Positions 12,642 through 24,739 of a DNA stretch of 64,000 bases are shown piece after piece. Below the pieces are notes generated by a model that was not told the DNA's origin, did not search any database, and saw only the letters and a program-made list of their open reading frames with translations. Made by a program: the position numbers and the translations under genes. Numbering within the stretch: the stretch's first letter is position 1; each line of letters opens with the position of its first letter. The DNA comes from Rutidosis leptorrhynchoides (taxonomy: Eukaryota > Streptophyta > Magnoliopsida > Asterales > Asteraceae), in NCBI RefSeq assembly GCF_046630445.1, contig NC_092335.1, forward strand, positions 313,024,501 to 313,088,500, in the 5' to 3' direction.

Positions 12642-14007
12642 GAAAATATTTAAATGGCAGCGGTGTTGATGAAGAAACATAATAATGGTAGCAGTAAGAT
12701 CACGATGATGGTTTCATGATGGTGTTTAAGGTTTGTTGGACTGAATCGTAAATAGAAACAAAGCAATAGATAGTAGTCGTTAGTGATGGTGGTTCAAGAA
12801 GGAATTGATGATGGGTCGAATGTGGTTTTAGGGTGGTGAGGTGGTTCGAACATAGCAACACCCAAGTGGATTTGGGTTTGGTTTGTGTAGTCGACTAAGG
12901 TTGACTGGTTCGTGGCTTTAAAAGTCGACGGTTGTTTGATGGATGGTTTAGGTGATGTTAATGGTGGTACGGTGAAGAAACAAGGAAGTGGGTCTTGGTG
13001 ATCTTAAATCTCAATCTCTCTGTATATATATATTATTAGTAGAATATATATAAACATGCTTTTTAATTTTTTGTAGTATTAACGCTAATACTTGGTTATA
13101 ACATACAGATAGGAGATATTTTAATTGCATTTTCGAGTTTCTCTTACTTATTTAAATTGATTACTGAAATATTTAAATTCCAAATTGTTAAAAGATAAAG
13201 ACTACTAATACTATGCTTTATAATAGATATGAGATATTTATTGCATAATTATAATATTAATAATTAAAAATGATTATAATAATAACATGAAGTGGAATGA
13301 CAAGTGGTACACAGTAAAGCAGCCGGCTCTTTGGAGTCTTCTTCTACCGACACTAATTCCCGGAATATTATATCGTGTCAATTGCTAAACAGTTAGCGTA
13401 TAAAAGTGTTCCTAAAAAAATCCCAAATTTTTAGTTTAACTATATTTATTTATTTTGGTCATTATGGTATAAAATTTGATCCTTAATTTGTTAAATAAAA
13501 ATTACATCAATTGTCCCTCTCAATTTTAGGTAAAATATAAAAAGTGTTAAAATTTATTAATTAGCTTCTACATATATTTTTAATAAGCCTAAAATTTATA
13601 TAACTCATTTTCGTATCACCGTTTATTTAAAAATTACATAAGTTTGAATTTAACTTGCTTAATATCAATCAGAACATCAATGAGTATTACAATTATTTAA
13701 TATTTTTTTTAATATACATTATTTGTATATAGATATGTTTTAAATAATAATTATTATTTTTACGTAATTATTTTCTAACAATTACATCATAAATTATATT
13801 TCAAATCATATATATATTTATTTAAATATATACAAACCTATTTACAAATAGTTTTTCGTGAATCGTCGGAAATAGTCAAAGGGTAATTTGAATATATGAA
13901 CATAGTTTCCAAAATTTTCGAGACTCAACATTACAGACTTTGCTTATCGTGTCGGAATTATATAAAGATTAAGTTTAAATTTGATCGGAAATTTTTGGGT
14001 CATCACA

Positions 14008-15202
14008 GTACCTACCCGTTAAAGAAATTTTGTCCCCGAAATTTGATCGAGATCGTCATGGCTGACAATAAGAATGTTTTCCTGATGAATACGAGCTGGA
14101 ATTTAGAGTTTTATCATCAATGAGTAATATGGATAAAACAATTCATTTATATGAAGAGTACGAGTGAAGCTATCACCAAAGAATGAAATGAATAAATGCA
14201 GGTTCATCTTAACCTGTGACGTAGTCACGGTTGATTTTTGGAATTCAAGGAATTTAAAGAAAAATTTCGTAATAAGATTTGATTCTTCGATAGTAAAGAA
14301 TATTAGGATCTCTCCTTGGTTAAATGTGATGATCTGACCTGATTACTACATCTGATATTTTCATTATAAATTAAACTTTTTTCGTTCCATTATTTTCACC
14401 TTTTCTATATTTTCTTTCTTAGTTCATACATCCAAAAGATTGTCAAAATGCTTAATCCCGTTCTAATCCTTGATATTTTTCTAATTATCATTTCTGTCAT
14501 CCTTCTTTTCAATCTTCCACCAGAAAAATCTGTTTACTTCTACTATTACCTTGGGGTGATACTATTCTTAATTATACCGTGTCCTTATATTGCTATTCGT
14601 ATTAATATCCACGGTTTGTAACCTCCGTGTTGTTATTGGGCTTTATATTTCCTCTTATATTTTGGAGCTCTTTGCCTTTTTATTCTCTTCTCGACCTCTA
14701 GTAAAGTGAGTAACGGTCCAGAATTCGTAAGTATGGAGTTTCGAATGAACATGATTAATGTTCTAAGAGAGAGATTGTAATAGCACGATTTTGATTGATT
14801 AAATTACCATAAAGATAGAACTATCAAGAAAGATATATTCTTGATATGTTGGGAGATTAGGTAGAATGTAAGAGTCGTGTAACATGACACATGATGACGT
14901 TATGGTCTGTGAATCATAACGTTCCATTGGAAACTCAACATGACTTACTGTAATATAATCACGTTGATCAAGTGTCATTATACTATACTAACTCATGCTT
15001 CAGTTCCCAACACTACTTCTATATCATTCATATTTTAAGTTCGAATTTTTCAGAATTTAGAAACTAAAACAGTTTCCTTTCTGTTGTAACACTGATATCG
15101 CGAAGAGATAAATGATTTCAGATAAGAATAGTTATGAAAATATCTTCAGAAATATCGAGGATATTTATAATGAAAGATACGATGATATCTTAGAATTTCT
15201 AA
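14008..15202 (-). mobile_element. 3' interior of a non-autonomous LTR element
   Basis: Begins at the LTR boundary with TACCTACCCGTTA (14009-14021), the polypurine tract read on the minus strand. The rest is an inverted homologue of 2330-3526 and has no coding motifs. It is cut off at 15203, where another LTR starts directly after AATTTCTAA. Confidence 0.65.
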
Positions 15203-15379
15203 TGTGACGACCCGAAAATTTTTGACTAATTTTAAACCAAACTCTCGATACTATTTAATATTTTTGACTCGATAAGCAAAGTCTGTAAGGTTAAGTCTCA
15301 AAAGTATTAAAGTATTTTCACATATGCATGTTACCCTTCGACCGCTTCCAACGATTCACGAACAATTATTTGTATTTAA

Positions 15380-15380
<1 letters not shown>

Positions 15381-15452
<72 letters not shown>
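15381..15452. repeat. (AT)n microsatellite
   Basis: AT repeats with two single-base interruptions, near the LTR start. Confidence 0.9.
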
Positions 15453-15456
<4 letters not shown>

Positions 15457-15827
15457 TAGGTATATATATATATAATGAATTGAAATAATAAAATACAAGT
15501 TAATTATTAGAACTACATAGGTAAAATAATATACAAAATAGTTAAGTTGATGTTAGAATTGATATATATATATATACATATACATATATAATTCCTCTAT
15601 ATAAATATTAACATATGGTAATATATATAATGTGTAGATATTAAATAATTAATAAATGTTATTATATAATGTATTATGTAATTATTAAATATTATATAAC
15701 TAATAATATAAAATGCAAGTTAAAATATTAATGTTATAACAAATAGTATTATTATTATTATTATCAAATTCACTAAAATTATTATTATTGTGACTTATTA
15801 TTATTGCTATTATTATTATTATTGTTA

Positions 15828-15830
<3 letters not shown>

Positions 15831-15902
<72 letters not shown>
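15831..15902. repeat. (TTA)n microsatellite
   Basis: About 24 TTA units within the first part of the split LTR. Confidence 0.9.
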
Positions 15903-15904
<2 letters not shown>

Positions 15905-17274
15905 AGTATTATTATTAATATTAGTATTTGGATTATTATTAATATAATCATAATTATTAATTATTAATAATATTTATATAGATATCGTACGTAAAATCTT
16001 TAGGAATCAAATTCTGTTGCACATCTACATCGAGCTTTATTAATTCATTTGTATCTGTAATCTGTTAGAAATCCAAATCAAGAATTGTACAGACAAACTC
16101 CAAATTCAGTCTCAAATCCCTTTCACTTTATTTATTTCTTTCTTCTGATTGAATTGTTTGACAATCACTGGTATAATACAAACAAAATCTGTTGAAGGTC
16201 AGTATCTACTTTATACTTTCTTGTTTTCTTCTTCCTGGTTTGAATATCTCTGTCGACGCCACACATCACTTAATGTGATTCTTCATCTCTTGTTCTCTAT
16301 CTATATAATTGCATATATACATGACTACATATTAATACTTACACTCAAGAATTTCAGAGAGATGTTAGGATTCATAAGTGAACATAAACCACCAATTATC
16401 TTTTTGTGTTTTGATTACATTCAAGAACAACCGTCACCACCCTTCTTTACAAACTTGATTACCATCATCACCACTTGTATTTTCTTTTCTCTTTCGTTTT
16501 TTGTTTTGTGACGACCCGAAAATTTCCGACCAAATTTAAACTTGATCTTTATATGTTTCCGACACGATAAGCAAAGTATGTTAAGTTGAGTCTCAAAATT
16601 TTTGGAACAATTTACAAGAATGCATTTGCCCTTTGACAATTTCCGTCGATTCACGAACAATTATTTGTAAATAAATATGTATATATTATATAAATATAAA
16701 TGTAAGAATATATAATATTTTGATTTAATAAAGTATACTTTAAACAACTGGAATTTAAAATGTAAAATAACAATTAGAATAATTAAATACTGTTAATATA
16801 TATAAATATGTACATGTTATTATAAATCTATTATTTCTGTTAAATATATATAAAATATATATAACTATTCATTAAATATCATCATATAATATAACATTAC
16901 ATAAATAATAAAGGGTATTACATTAAATTACAAGTTTAAATAAAATTGATATATTAATATTACTATCATTACTTTCATTATTATTATTATTATTAATTGT
17001 ATTAGTAAAATTATTATATATAAAATCTGATATGTATAAGTTGTTATATTATATTATTATTATCAGTAATAGTATTAATATTATTATAACTAGTAATATT
17101 GTTAGTATCATTAATAAGATTATTATTATCCTTAGTATTAATTAAATTATTAAAACTATTATTTATCATATTATTTATTATTACTAGTCTTTTTTTCAAT
17201 AATATTATCATAGGTAATAATAGTAGTAGTATTACTAATAATATTAATATAATTATTAATTTTAAAAATTTACG

Positions 17275-17277
<3 letters not shown>

Positions 17278-17336
<59 letters not shown>
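17278..17336. repeat. (TA)n microsatellite
   Basis: About 29 TA units inside the solo LTR. Confidence 0.95.
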
Positions 17337-17519
17337 TGATATATTAATAGATATAGAAACTCAGGTATATATAAATACATATATATAAAATAGAGTTATA
17401 TATTTAAATATAAAAATACATATACAGATAATTATATATACATATATGGATATATACAATTATTATTAAATAACTTATTTGTTTATTAATACTAACTTAT
17501 ATAAAATATAAATATAGAT

Positions 17520-17594
<75 letters not shown>
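17520..17594. repeat. (TA)n microsatellite
   Basis: About 36 TA units inside the solo LTR. Confidence 0.95.
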
Positions 17595-17598
<4 letters not shown>

Positions 17599-18469
17599 TT
17601 TCTGTTTTCTATCCCAATCTGGCTGTAGATGATTTTTGTTTCTGTCGACTTGATTATCAATCTTATTCAGTATACAAACGAAATATGTTGAACGTGCCAT
17701 TCTACTTTTCATTTTTTTTATTTCTTTCGTCCTTCTTGATTGATTCACCTGTCGAGCATCTTTGCTATAAAACAATCAGTATACTCACGATATCAGAGAT
17801 ACACTAATTAATTTTACCACCATTACTATCAATTATCAATTACAGTTGTTATGTTGAATGAATTAAACTAAAAATACCAAACTGCAGTCGTTAACCCTGT
17901 TCTGGTTTCTTTTTTTTTTAAACTTCAAAAGCGAATCAAATTGCAAATCTTTAAATGCAGTTTTGTTAGGATTTTCCTACTTAAACTATCTGCAAAATAT
18001 CAAGTTCAATTTCTTATTATCAAACTTTAATTTTGGAGTCAAAGTTTAAATTCAAAAACTCAAATATTATGTTCATCGCGAAATTCAAACTCGTTTTGGT
18101 GTTTTCTGTTAAAATGTTGATTTGGAAAGATTATATGAAGGATATGCAACGTATTTCATGTTGGAAGAATTGTCCAAAATGTTTTCAAAATCGAAATCAA
18201 TATTTTTCTTTAAAAAAAAAACCACGACAACAGCTTTCTGTTTTTCTTTCTTTTTATTTATTTTTTTAATCCAATTAATCAGGAATACTTGTTTCTGTGT
18301 TGGATGGAATCTTAAATCAATATAATTATTAGATGTTAGAGTGGGTTGATCCCTGGGTCGATTTTATTTGGATGATGAAGAAGAAAAAGGGAGGAACAAT
18401 AAGTCGAGTTAAATAAAAGGGTGGGAGTCTAATCAGAAAAAGCAGAAGCAGAAGCATGGTCGTGGGTGT

Positions 18470-18600
18470 TGGCGGTTGAGCGAGTGGTTAAGGGTTCGAG
18501 CCCGGGCAAGAGCATTTTATTTTTGGAGCTTATTAGTGTGAGGTAGTCATAATCCTTTTTATTATTATCATTATTATTATTTTTGTTATTATTATTATTA
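18470..18600 (+). ncRNA. tRNA-like module with TTA tail, copy 1 (degenerate)
   Basis: TGAGCGAGTGG (18477-18487) resembles a pol III A box and GTTCGAGCC (18494-18502) is a perfect B box, but only six bases separate them, so the cloverleaf is not possible. Downstream come a T-rich stretch, GAGGTAGT and TTATTATT repeats, as in the copies at 22007 and 56172. Probably not an expressed gene. Confidence 0.4.
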
Positions 18601-18948
18601 ATTATTGTTATTGTTAATTGTTATTATTAATAATATTATTAATATCTTTAGTAGAATAATTAAAAGAAGTATCATTATGGTTATTACTAGTATAACTATT
18701 ATTATTATTAACATGATTAGGATTTATTATTATTATTATCATTAATATTAGAATTTGTATCATTTTATAAATATTAGTATTATTAATATGTTTATAATTG
18801 TTAATATCATAGTTATCATTATTATTGTTATAAGTATTATCATTATTATTATGATTATCATTATCAGTACGGTTATTATTAGAATTTATTATCGTTACTA
18901 TCAATTTTACTAAAGCTATCATTAAAACTATCGGTATTATTATAATTA

Positions 18949-19262
18949 CCAACGAGCTTATAGCTCAGTGGTACCCGATGCCTTTGATCCCTGGGCCCAC
19001 AGTGGGGGAAGCTTTGATCCGAAGAAAAGCGCAAGTTCGATTCTCAGTCTGGGCGCCCCGCATGGAATTATTTCTCCCTCCGGGGGGAAATTTGTGAAGT
19101 GTTTTGGGGGTCTAGCTAGCTAGGGTAAAAATCGCCTTGCCGTCACTGTGGTACCTGGGAGGAGGTACTTTGCCGGCACAGGTCTCTTACGCGGTGGGAT
19201 TGGTGGGTGCTACGGCACACAGGGTTAGCGTGTCCCTGCCAACTTACACTTTTTGATCCGAA
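18949..19262 (+). mobile_element. tRNA-derived SINE (314 bp)
   Basis: A GC-richer block sharply bounded by AT-rich DNA. It is flanked by identical 14-bp duplications TATTATTATAATTA (18935-18948 and 19263-19276). Its head has an A box TAGCTCAGTGG (18961-18971) and a B box GTTCGATTC (19035-19043), 63 bases apart, wider than in a tRNA because of a CCTGGGCCCACAGTGGGG insertion. The tail ends TTTGATCCGAA, an exact copy of 19013-19023 in the head, in place of a poly(A) or poly(T) tail. No coding capacity. SINEs move with LINE enzymes; none is in this window. Confidence 0.75.
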
Positions 19263-19391
19263 TATTATTATAATTAAAATAATTATGAATATTAAATATG
19301 GGTTTTAATAACGTTGTTATAATTATAGGTATAAAAATAAAGATTATATATACAAAAATTATATTTAATTTACATAACTTAACTATAATAA

Positions 19392-19396
<5 letters not shown>

Positions 19397-19460
<64 letters not shown>
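19397..19460. repeat. (AT)n microsatellite
   Basis: About 32 AT units within the solo LTR, downstream of the SINE. Confidence 0.95.
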
Positions 19461-19464
<4 letters not shown>

Positions 19465-20530
19465 TATTAATATAAAAAAATACATTACTAATAATAAATT
19501 GATTTATTCGATTACGAGTATATCTTTTAATATATATACAAATGATATAGGTTCGTGAATTCGAGGCCAACCCTGCATTGTTCAGTTTCGTCGTATGCAT
19601 ATTTTACTACAAAATATCGTATTGTGAGTTTCATTACTCCCTTTTTAAATGTTTTTGCAATATATATATTTTTGGGACTGAGAATACATGGGCTGTTTTA
19701 TAACTGTTTTACGAAATAGACACAAGTACTTAAAAACATTCTACGATTGAGTTACGAGTACACCGGAAATCACCCCTTTATAGTCTGGTAATCTAAGAAT
19801 TAGGAAACCGAGCTCCTAATTGATGCGAATACTAAAGATAGATCTATGGGCACTCACAAGCCCCAGTCAGAGAATTTGAACTGCTTTAGTACTTCGAAAT
19901 AGGTATACGACTGCCAGCTTTAAAAGATATGATCTGTTTGTGAGGTGTACACAACCATCATATTTAAAAGAGTGGCATGTTTGTATGCTTTTGCATGACC
20001 GTGCGGAATGCCGGTATGTGGGGAATATTCTATATGCATCTTGTTAAGGTTGATTACCAGGTGTTTATATATCGTATGAATGATTTTCCAGCAGTGAGCA
20101 GACCTGCACAGATTGTTTTCGAAATATGAGTATCTTTTGGTCTATTATATTATTAGAAATGATTGTTTTTGATAAACTAATGAACTCACCAACCTTTTGG
20201 TTGACACTTGAAAGCATGTTTATTCTCAGGTACGAAAGAAATCTTTCGTTGTGCATTTGCTCATTTTAGAGATATTACTTGGAGTCATTCATGACATATT
20301 TCAAAAGACGTTGCATTCGAGTCGTTGAGTTCATCAAGATTATTATTAAGTCAATTATAGTTGACATATTATGAAATGGTATGCATGCCGTCAACTTTTG
20401 ATGAAATGAAAGTTTGTCTTTTAAAAACGAATGCAATATTTGTAAAATGTATCATATAGTCAAGTACCTCGCAATGTAACCAAATGTAATGTATTCATCC
20501 TGATGGATTAGGACGGGTCGTTTTATGTTT

Positions 20531-22193
20531 ATGGGTATTGAACAAGACAACCTTTTCCACCCCAAGACCGGCACCTCAAGAAACACCAACACAACACAAC
20601 CACTATATTTGACCACCTTTAACCGTCACGTGTTATCAACCACCACCATGTAATCGATCACCAATAAACCATCAAAACTCTAGAACCACCACTTTATGAT
20701 ATAAATTGAACCATCACAAAAAAAATTTAAAAAAAGAACCCGTTACTACCATCACCATTTTCGTTTTCTGTTTTAATCAAACTAAAAAAATAACCACAAT
20801 CACATGCTCGATATATTTTTCTTCTTCCTGTTTTGATTCAACAACAAACACCACACACCACCCATCTCGTTCCTTTCACGGCTGCAACCACGGAACCATC
20901 ACTTTCTCTCTTCATTTTTTTTTACTTCGTCAACAATTAACCTCAACACACCACTTGTATGTACTGATGCTAATACCCCCTTCTGTTTCAGTTTCTATTC
21001 GAGTGAACCACAAACATAACCACCACATCTACTCGTCATTTATTCCTGCTACAGCAGCCTTAAATTCTGTTTCTGTTTTCTAACGAAAGGGAAGAAGGCA
21101 AGCATACGTAGAAAATAATGATGATGATAAATATGGCTGCTATATATATTTTGGTGGTCGACACTTAACAAAAAGAAAAAGGTGTAACACACCATGATAC
21201 TTTAAGAGTATCCAATGCACCATACATATATTTTTATCATTCCACTAAAGCAAGTAGAGACCAGTGGGCCGTCACTTTCAAATTCTTTGTTGAACTAGCA
21301 ATTTTTTTATGAATGGACACTTGATGATGTTAAGTGGGGCTGCAGTAATATATTTGCGGTCAAGAAAACTGGTGGGCGATCGGTTAGTGGAGGGGCCAAC
21401 ATCGAATCAATTAAGGTACACGCGTGTTCTTCCAGTTTACTCTATTTTGCTTCTAAGAAAAACACTCAATTAATAATAGAGTACTTACATGAACCGAATC
21501 CTCTTATTATATTGCAACTTGGGCTAAGACTTTTGCAAAACCATCATTTCCTGTTTCTTAATTCTTGTCTGAGGCCAACACACACATAGTAATTAAGGGA
21601 AAATGATAATGATAATGATGATTATGAACGGTGATAATGATAATGAAAATAATATAGCATGATAGAAATGATGTTGTGATTATGATAAAAACGATGATGA
21701 TGGGCGATTATAATCATAATACTGAGAAGATAATTGAATCGTTGTTATTGATAATGATACGGTTCATGGTGTACTCAATAATGATCACGATATGATGTTA
21801 AGATTATTAATGCAGTAAAGCTGATACGTGTTCATATATGATAATGAAATCGATAATGATGGTTAGATGATGATGAAGATGATTATAATATAAATGATGA
21901 TGATGAAGATGAAGATGAAGATGCATTGGGTTTTGTAAGAAGAAGAAGATAGACGGATATAATGGTTAATAGAATTAAGTTACGAATTAGAACAGAAAAA
22001 CGTGAATGGTGCAGTGGTCTTGGGTGTTTGTTTGAGAGCGAGAGGTCATGGGTTCGAGCCCGTGTTCAGGCATGATGAATGGTTTAGGTTAATATCGGAT
22101 TAGCGGGACATCGCGGGTTCATACCCGAACTTGGGATATTTTTTTAGGGGATACTTCTTTGAGGTAGTTTACTTATTACTCATTATTATTATT

Positions 22194-22284
<91 letters not shown>

Positions 22285-23500
22285 ATTATTATTATTATTA
22301 TTATTATTAGTATAAGTATTATTACTAATATTATTATTATCAATATAATTATCATTATTAGTCTCATTATTATTATTATCATTTCTATTATTACTAATAT
22401 CATTATTATTTTTATAAAAACCATATTATTATTATTATTATTATTATTATTATCAATATTACAATTAATATTATTATTATTACAATTAAAGTTGATTATA
22501 TAAAAATATACTTAATAAAACTATATTAATACTTTATAAATTTTTATATAAATATATTAAAGTTAATAATGAAACACATAAATTATTAAAATAACACTTA
22601 TAACACTAATAATTATATATTAAAATTTGTTCGTTTAGAATGTGTTAATATACATAATTGATATAGGTTCGTGAATCTGAGGCCAACCTTGCATTGTTCA
22701 GTTCCGTCGTATGTATATTTTTACTACAAAATATCATATAGTGAGTTCATTTGCTCCCTTTTACTCTTTACATTTTTGGGACTCAGAATACATGCGCTGT
22801 TTTTATAACTATTTTATTAAATGCTTCTAAAATATATTTTGAACTGAGAATACATGAAATGCTTTTATAAATGTTTGACGAGATAGACACAAGCAAAACA
22901 TTCATCGAATGAATTATTATGCAGACAGAAGTTCTGCGGATTATTATTGAATTATGTAGACATGATAATTGCCACCAAATGATGAGAATATTTTTCCCCT
23001 GATTATTATTGCTTGGTAACCTAAGAATTAGAATCGGGTATGGCCCTAATTCACGTGAATCCTAAAGGTAGCTACCGGGTTTAACACCCCCACCCAGAAT
23101 GTTCACTAGATGGAAGAGATAGTGGGTGTGGTGTTTAGTACTTTGAAGTTTATTATTATTATACAGACGAGATGTTCTGCTTTGGGGATATTATTGATGC
23201 GCAATATATGTTAAGGTCGGTTACCATGTTGAGCAATGAAATCGTAATGAATGTTATGTATCAAGAGAATAATTTTTATACACAGGTTATGTGTATTAGT
23301 TTTGCGCACGAGATATGTGAACGATTATTTAAAAATCGCGAGGCAACCTACGGGGGAGAAAAGGATACGAACCTACTCTGCTAAGCATTATGAAAAATGG
23401 TTTTGTACACGAGATAGGTGTACTGTATTTAACTCTTGTGGTCTATCAAAATGATGAATTTTATTGTTTATGATAAACCTATAAACCTATGAACTCACGA
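20531..23500 (+). mobile_element. Second part of the split long LTR
   Basis: Resumes after the TGTTT duplication. Contains a CCACCA-rich leader-like stretch, a GATGAT-rich zone, the tRNA-like module and TTA run at 22007-22300, and the conserved downstream block from 22664 (GATATAGGTTCGTGAAT). It stops resembling its relatives near 23500, where the usual end (tattctcaggta... to GGGTCGCTTCA) is missing. The right boundary is approximate. The frames 20706-21083 and 23172-23454 have no support as genes. Confidence 0.5.
22007..22300 (+). ncRNA. tRNA-like module with TTA tail, copy 2
   Basis: A box TGGTGCAGTGG (22007-22017) fits TRGYNNARNGG and B box GTTCGAGCC (22052-22060) fits GWTCRANNC, 34 bases apart, the normal spacing of an internal pol III promoter. 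GGGTTCGAGCCCG forms a T-arm-like hairpin. Downstream are a T run, GAGGTAGT and about 30 TTA units. A full tRNA cloverleaf is not convincing. Could be a small SINE with a TTA tail or a captured tRNA fragment. Confidence 0.5.
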
Positions 23501-23827
23501 TAAATAAATTGTGATAAATAAAATGTAATCTGTTAGCTAGAAATAGTTAGCTAGGAACAGTTAGCGTGGATTCTTAACAAAATTTCTCATAGTTAATTTG
23601 TTTGTTTCTAACAAATTTTATTTTTTTGTCCAATGTTTTCTTCATTATGCCACTTGTTGGATTCTGATAGATCAAGATTCAAATATGAAATTGAATGAAA
23701 ATAGTTATTTTGCGGTGAACGGATACGTATATCGGTGGATGTAAGTAGGGTAGTAAATGACTGTTGAATCAGATTCGAAGAATGTACAGTGTAACTTATT
23801 AATGTGAAATCTAAATATTCCTCGGGT

Positions 23828-23843
23828 ATTACCTACCCGTTAA
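23828..23843 (-). other. Internal copy of the polypurine-tract motif
   Basis: ATTACCTACCCGTTAA on the plus strand, so TTAACGGGTAGGTAAT on the element strand, followed by ACCC as at 1362. Confidence 0.55.
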
Positions 23844-24139
23844 AATATTTTCACCATTAGCAGTTTGTATAAAAGAATTTTTTATTATAATCTTTATGAA
23901 AACATATATACATATATATTTTCTTCAGATGTAATCATGGATTTAATGAGTTAATATTATATTAAACTCATCTGATTTACTGTTAGAACAAGAATATATA
24001 ATCTCTAATACACTAGAGATTACATAATCATCATGTCGAACGAAGATCAAGGATGTAGAACGATACGTAGAACGAAGATTATACTCGGGGTACAGAATGA
24101 GATGTTGAGGCATGTGATGTTGAAACTTGGGTTGTTGGT

Positions 24140-24580
24140 GGTACTGTTGGTACCGGTGATGTTGCTGAAGTGGTAAGTTTTGCACCATGTTTTCTAAATT
24201 GATTACTCGAGCGATAAGCTCGTGACTTCTTCGATTACTCCGGGATGATTGTCGGTCGGAACAAGCGGGTGAATAAGGTTTAGAATTGTAAATATGATAT
24301 AGTCGTGGCTAGATATTCTGGAAATGAAATTGAAGATGGTGTTTCGAACAGGTTCGCCGGTAAGTGCTTCAGGTTCTTCACCAAGAGGTGAATTCGATTG
24401 GTGGTAGGGATCGCCTTCTTCACGTCTCCATTGATTATGTCGACTATGAACCCATCATATGAATTGGGGATGGCTGATTGGCTGATTCATTCTAGTGACA
24501 CTGCTTCCGGAGCTTAGGTGAACATCCATGTAAGAATAGTTGTCGGGTTTCGAAGAACTTGAACTAGTGACGAGTTCCAT
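24140..24580 (-). pseudogene. orf0 relic (minus strand)
   Basis: ATG at 24578-24580 opens MELVTSSSSSKPDNYSYMDV. TGA at 24455-24457 and TAA at 24203-24205 interrupt it. Between them the frame reads EEGDPYHQ and GEEPEALTGEPVRNTIFNF, closely matching orf0 at base 1. The TGA and a one-base deletion before the heptad segment are shared with 8877-9326. Confidence 0.6.
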
Positions 24581-24739
24581 TTCGTACGATTGAATAAAGA
24601 TTTTTCGATATGAAATGATTTTCGGATATCGGATGATATTCTAATTACATAGAATACCTATACATAGTACAGAAGATCCCGTAGATTACGGAGAAAATTA
24701 AGGAAACGTGTCAGATAAAGTCTACAGTGACAGATACGC

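Larger units (their letters stand above)
15203..16506 (+). mobile_element. First part of a long LTR, split by an inserted solo LTR
   Basis: Starts TGTGACGACCCGAAAATTT, the family LTR start, and carries an AT run and a TTA run as in its relatives. It is interrupted at 16507 by the solo LTR; the same LTR resumes at 20531. The insertion is marked by the target duplication TGTTT (16502-16506 and 20526-20530). Confidence 0.6.
16507..20525 (+). mobile_element. Solo LTR (4019 bp) nested in another LTR
   Basis: Starts TGTGACGACCCGAAAATTTC and ends GGACGGGTCGTTTTA; the final CA expected from relatives (GGGTCGCTTCA) is mutated to TA. TGTTT flanks both ends (16502-16506, 20526-20530), the 5-bp duplication of an LTR insertion. 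No primer binding site, polypurine tract or second LTR accompanies it, so the interior was lost by LTR-LTR recombination. It carries two AT runs, a tRNA-like module and a SINE. Confidence 0.7.
23501..24739 (-). mobile_element. 5' interior of a non-autonomous LTR element
   Basis: Inverted homologue of 1-1900: orf0 relic (24140-24580), internal polypurine-like motif (23828-23843) and leader (24581-24739). The leader is cut at ...CAGATACGC, where the gypsy 3' LTR begins; the matching leader at 9480 continues with TAAGATATG. Its primer binding site and 5' LTR are therefore not adjacent. Left boundary approximate. Confidence 0.55.

Noticed and set aside
12371..12682. Poly-Glu, poly-Arg and poly-Leu open frames
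   Set aside because: They are translations of the GAA microsatellite in three frames; there is no flanking coding signal.
20706..21083. 125-codon frame as a host gene
   Set aside because: Sits in a CCACCA-rich LTR leader; no domain and no homologous frame in sister LTRs.
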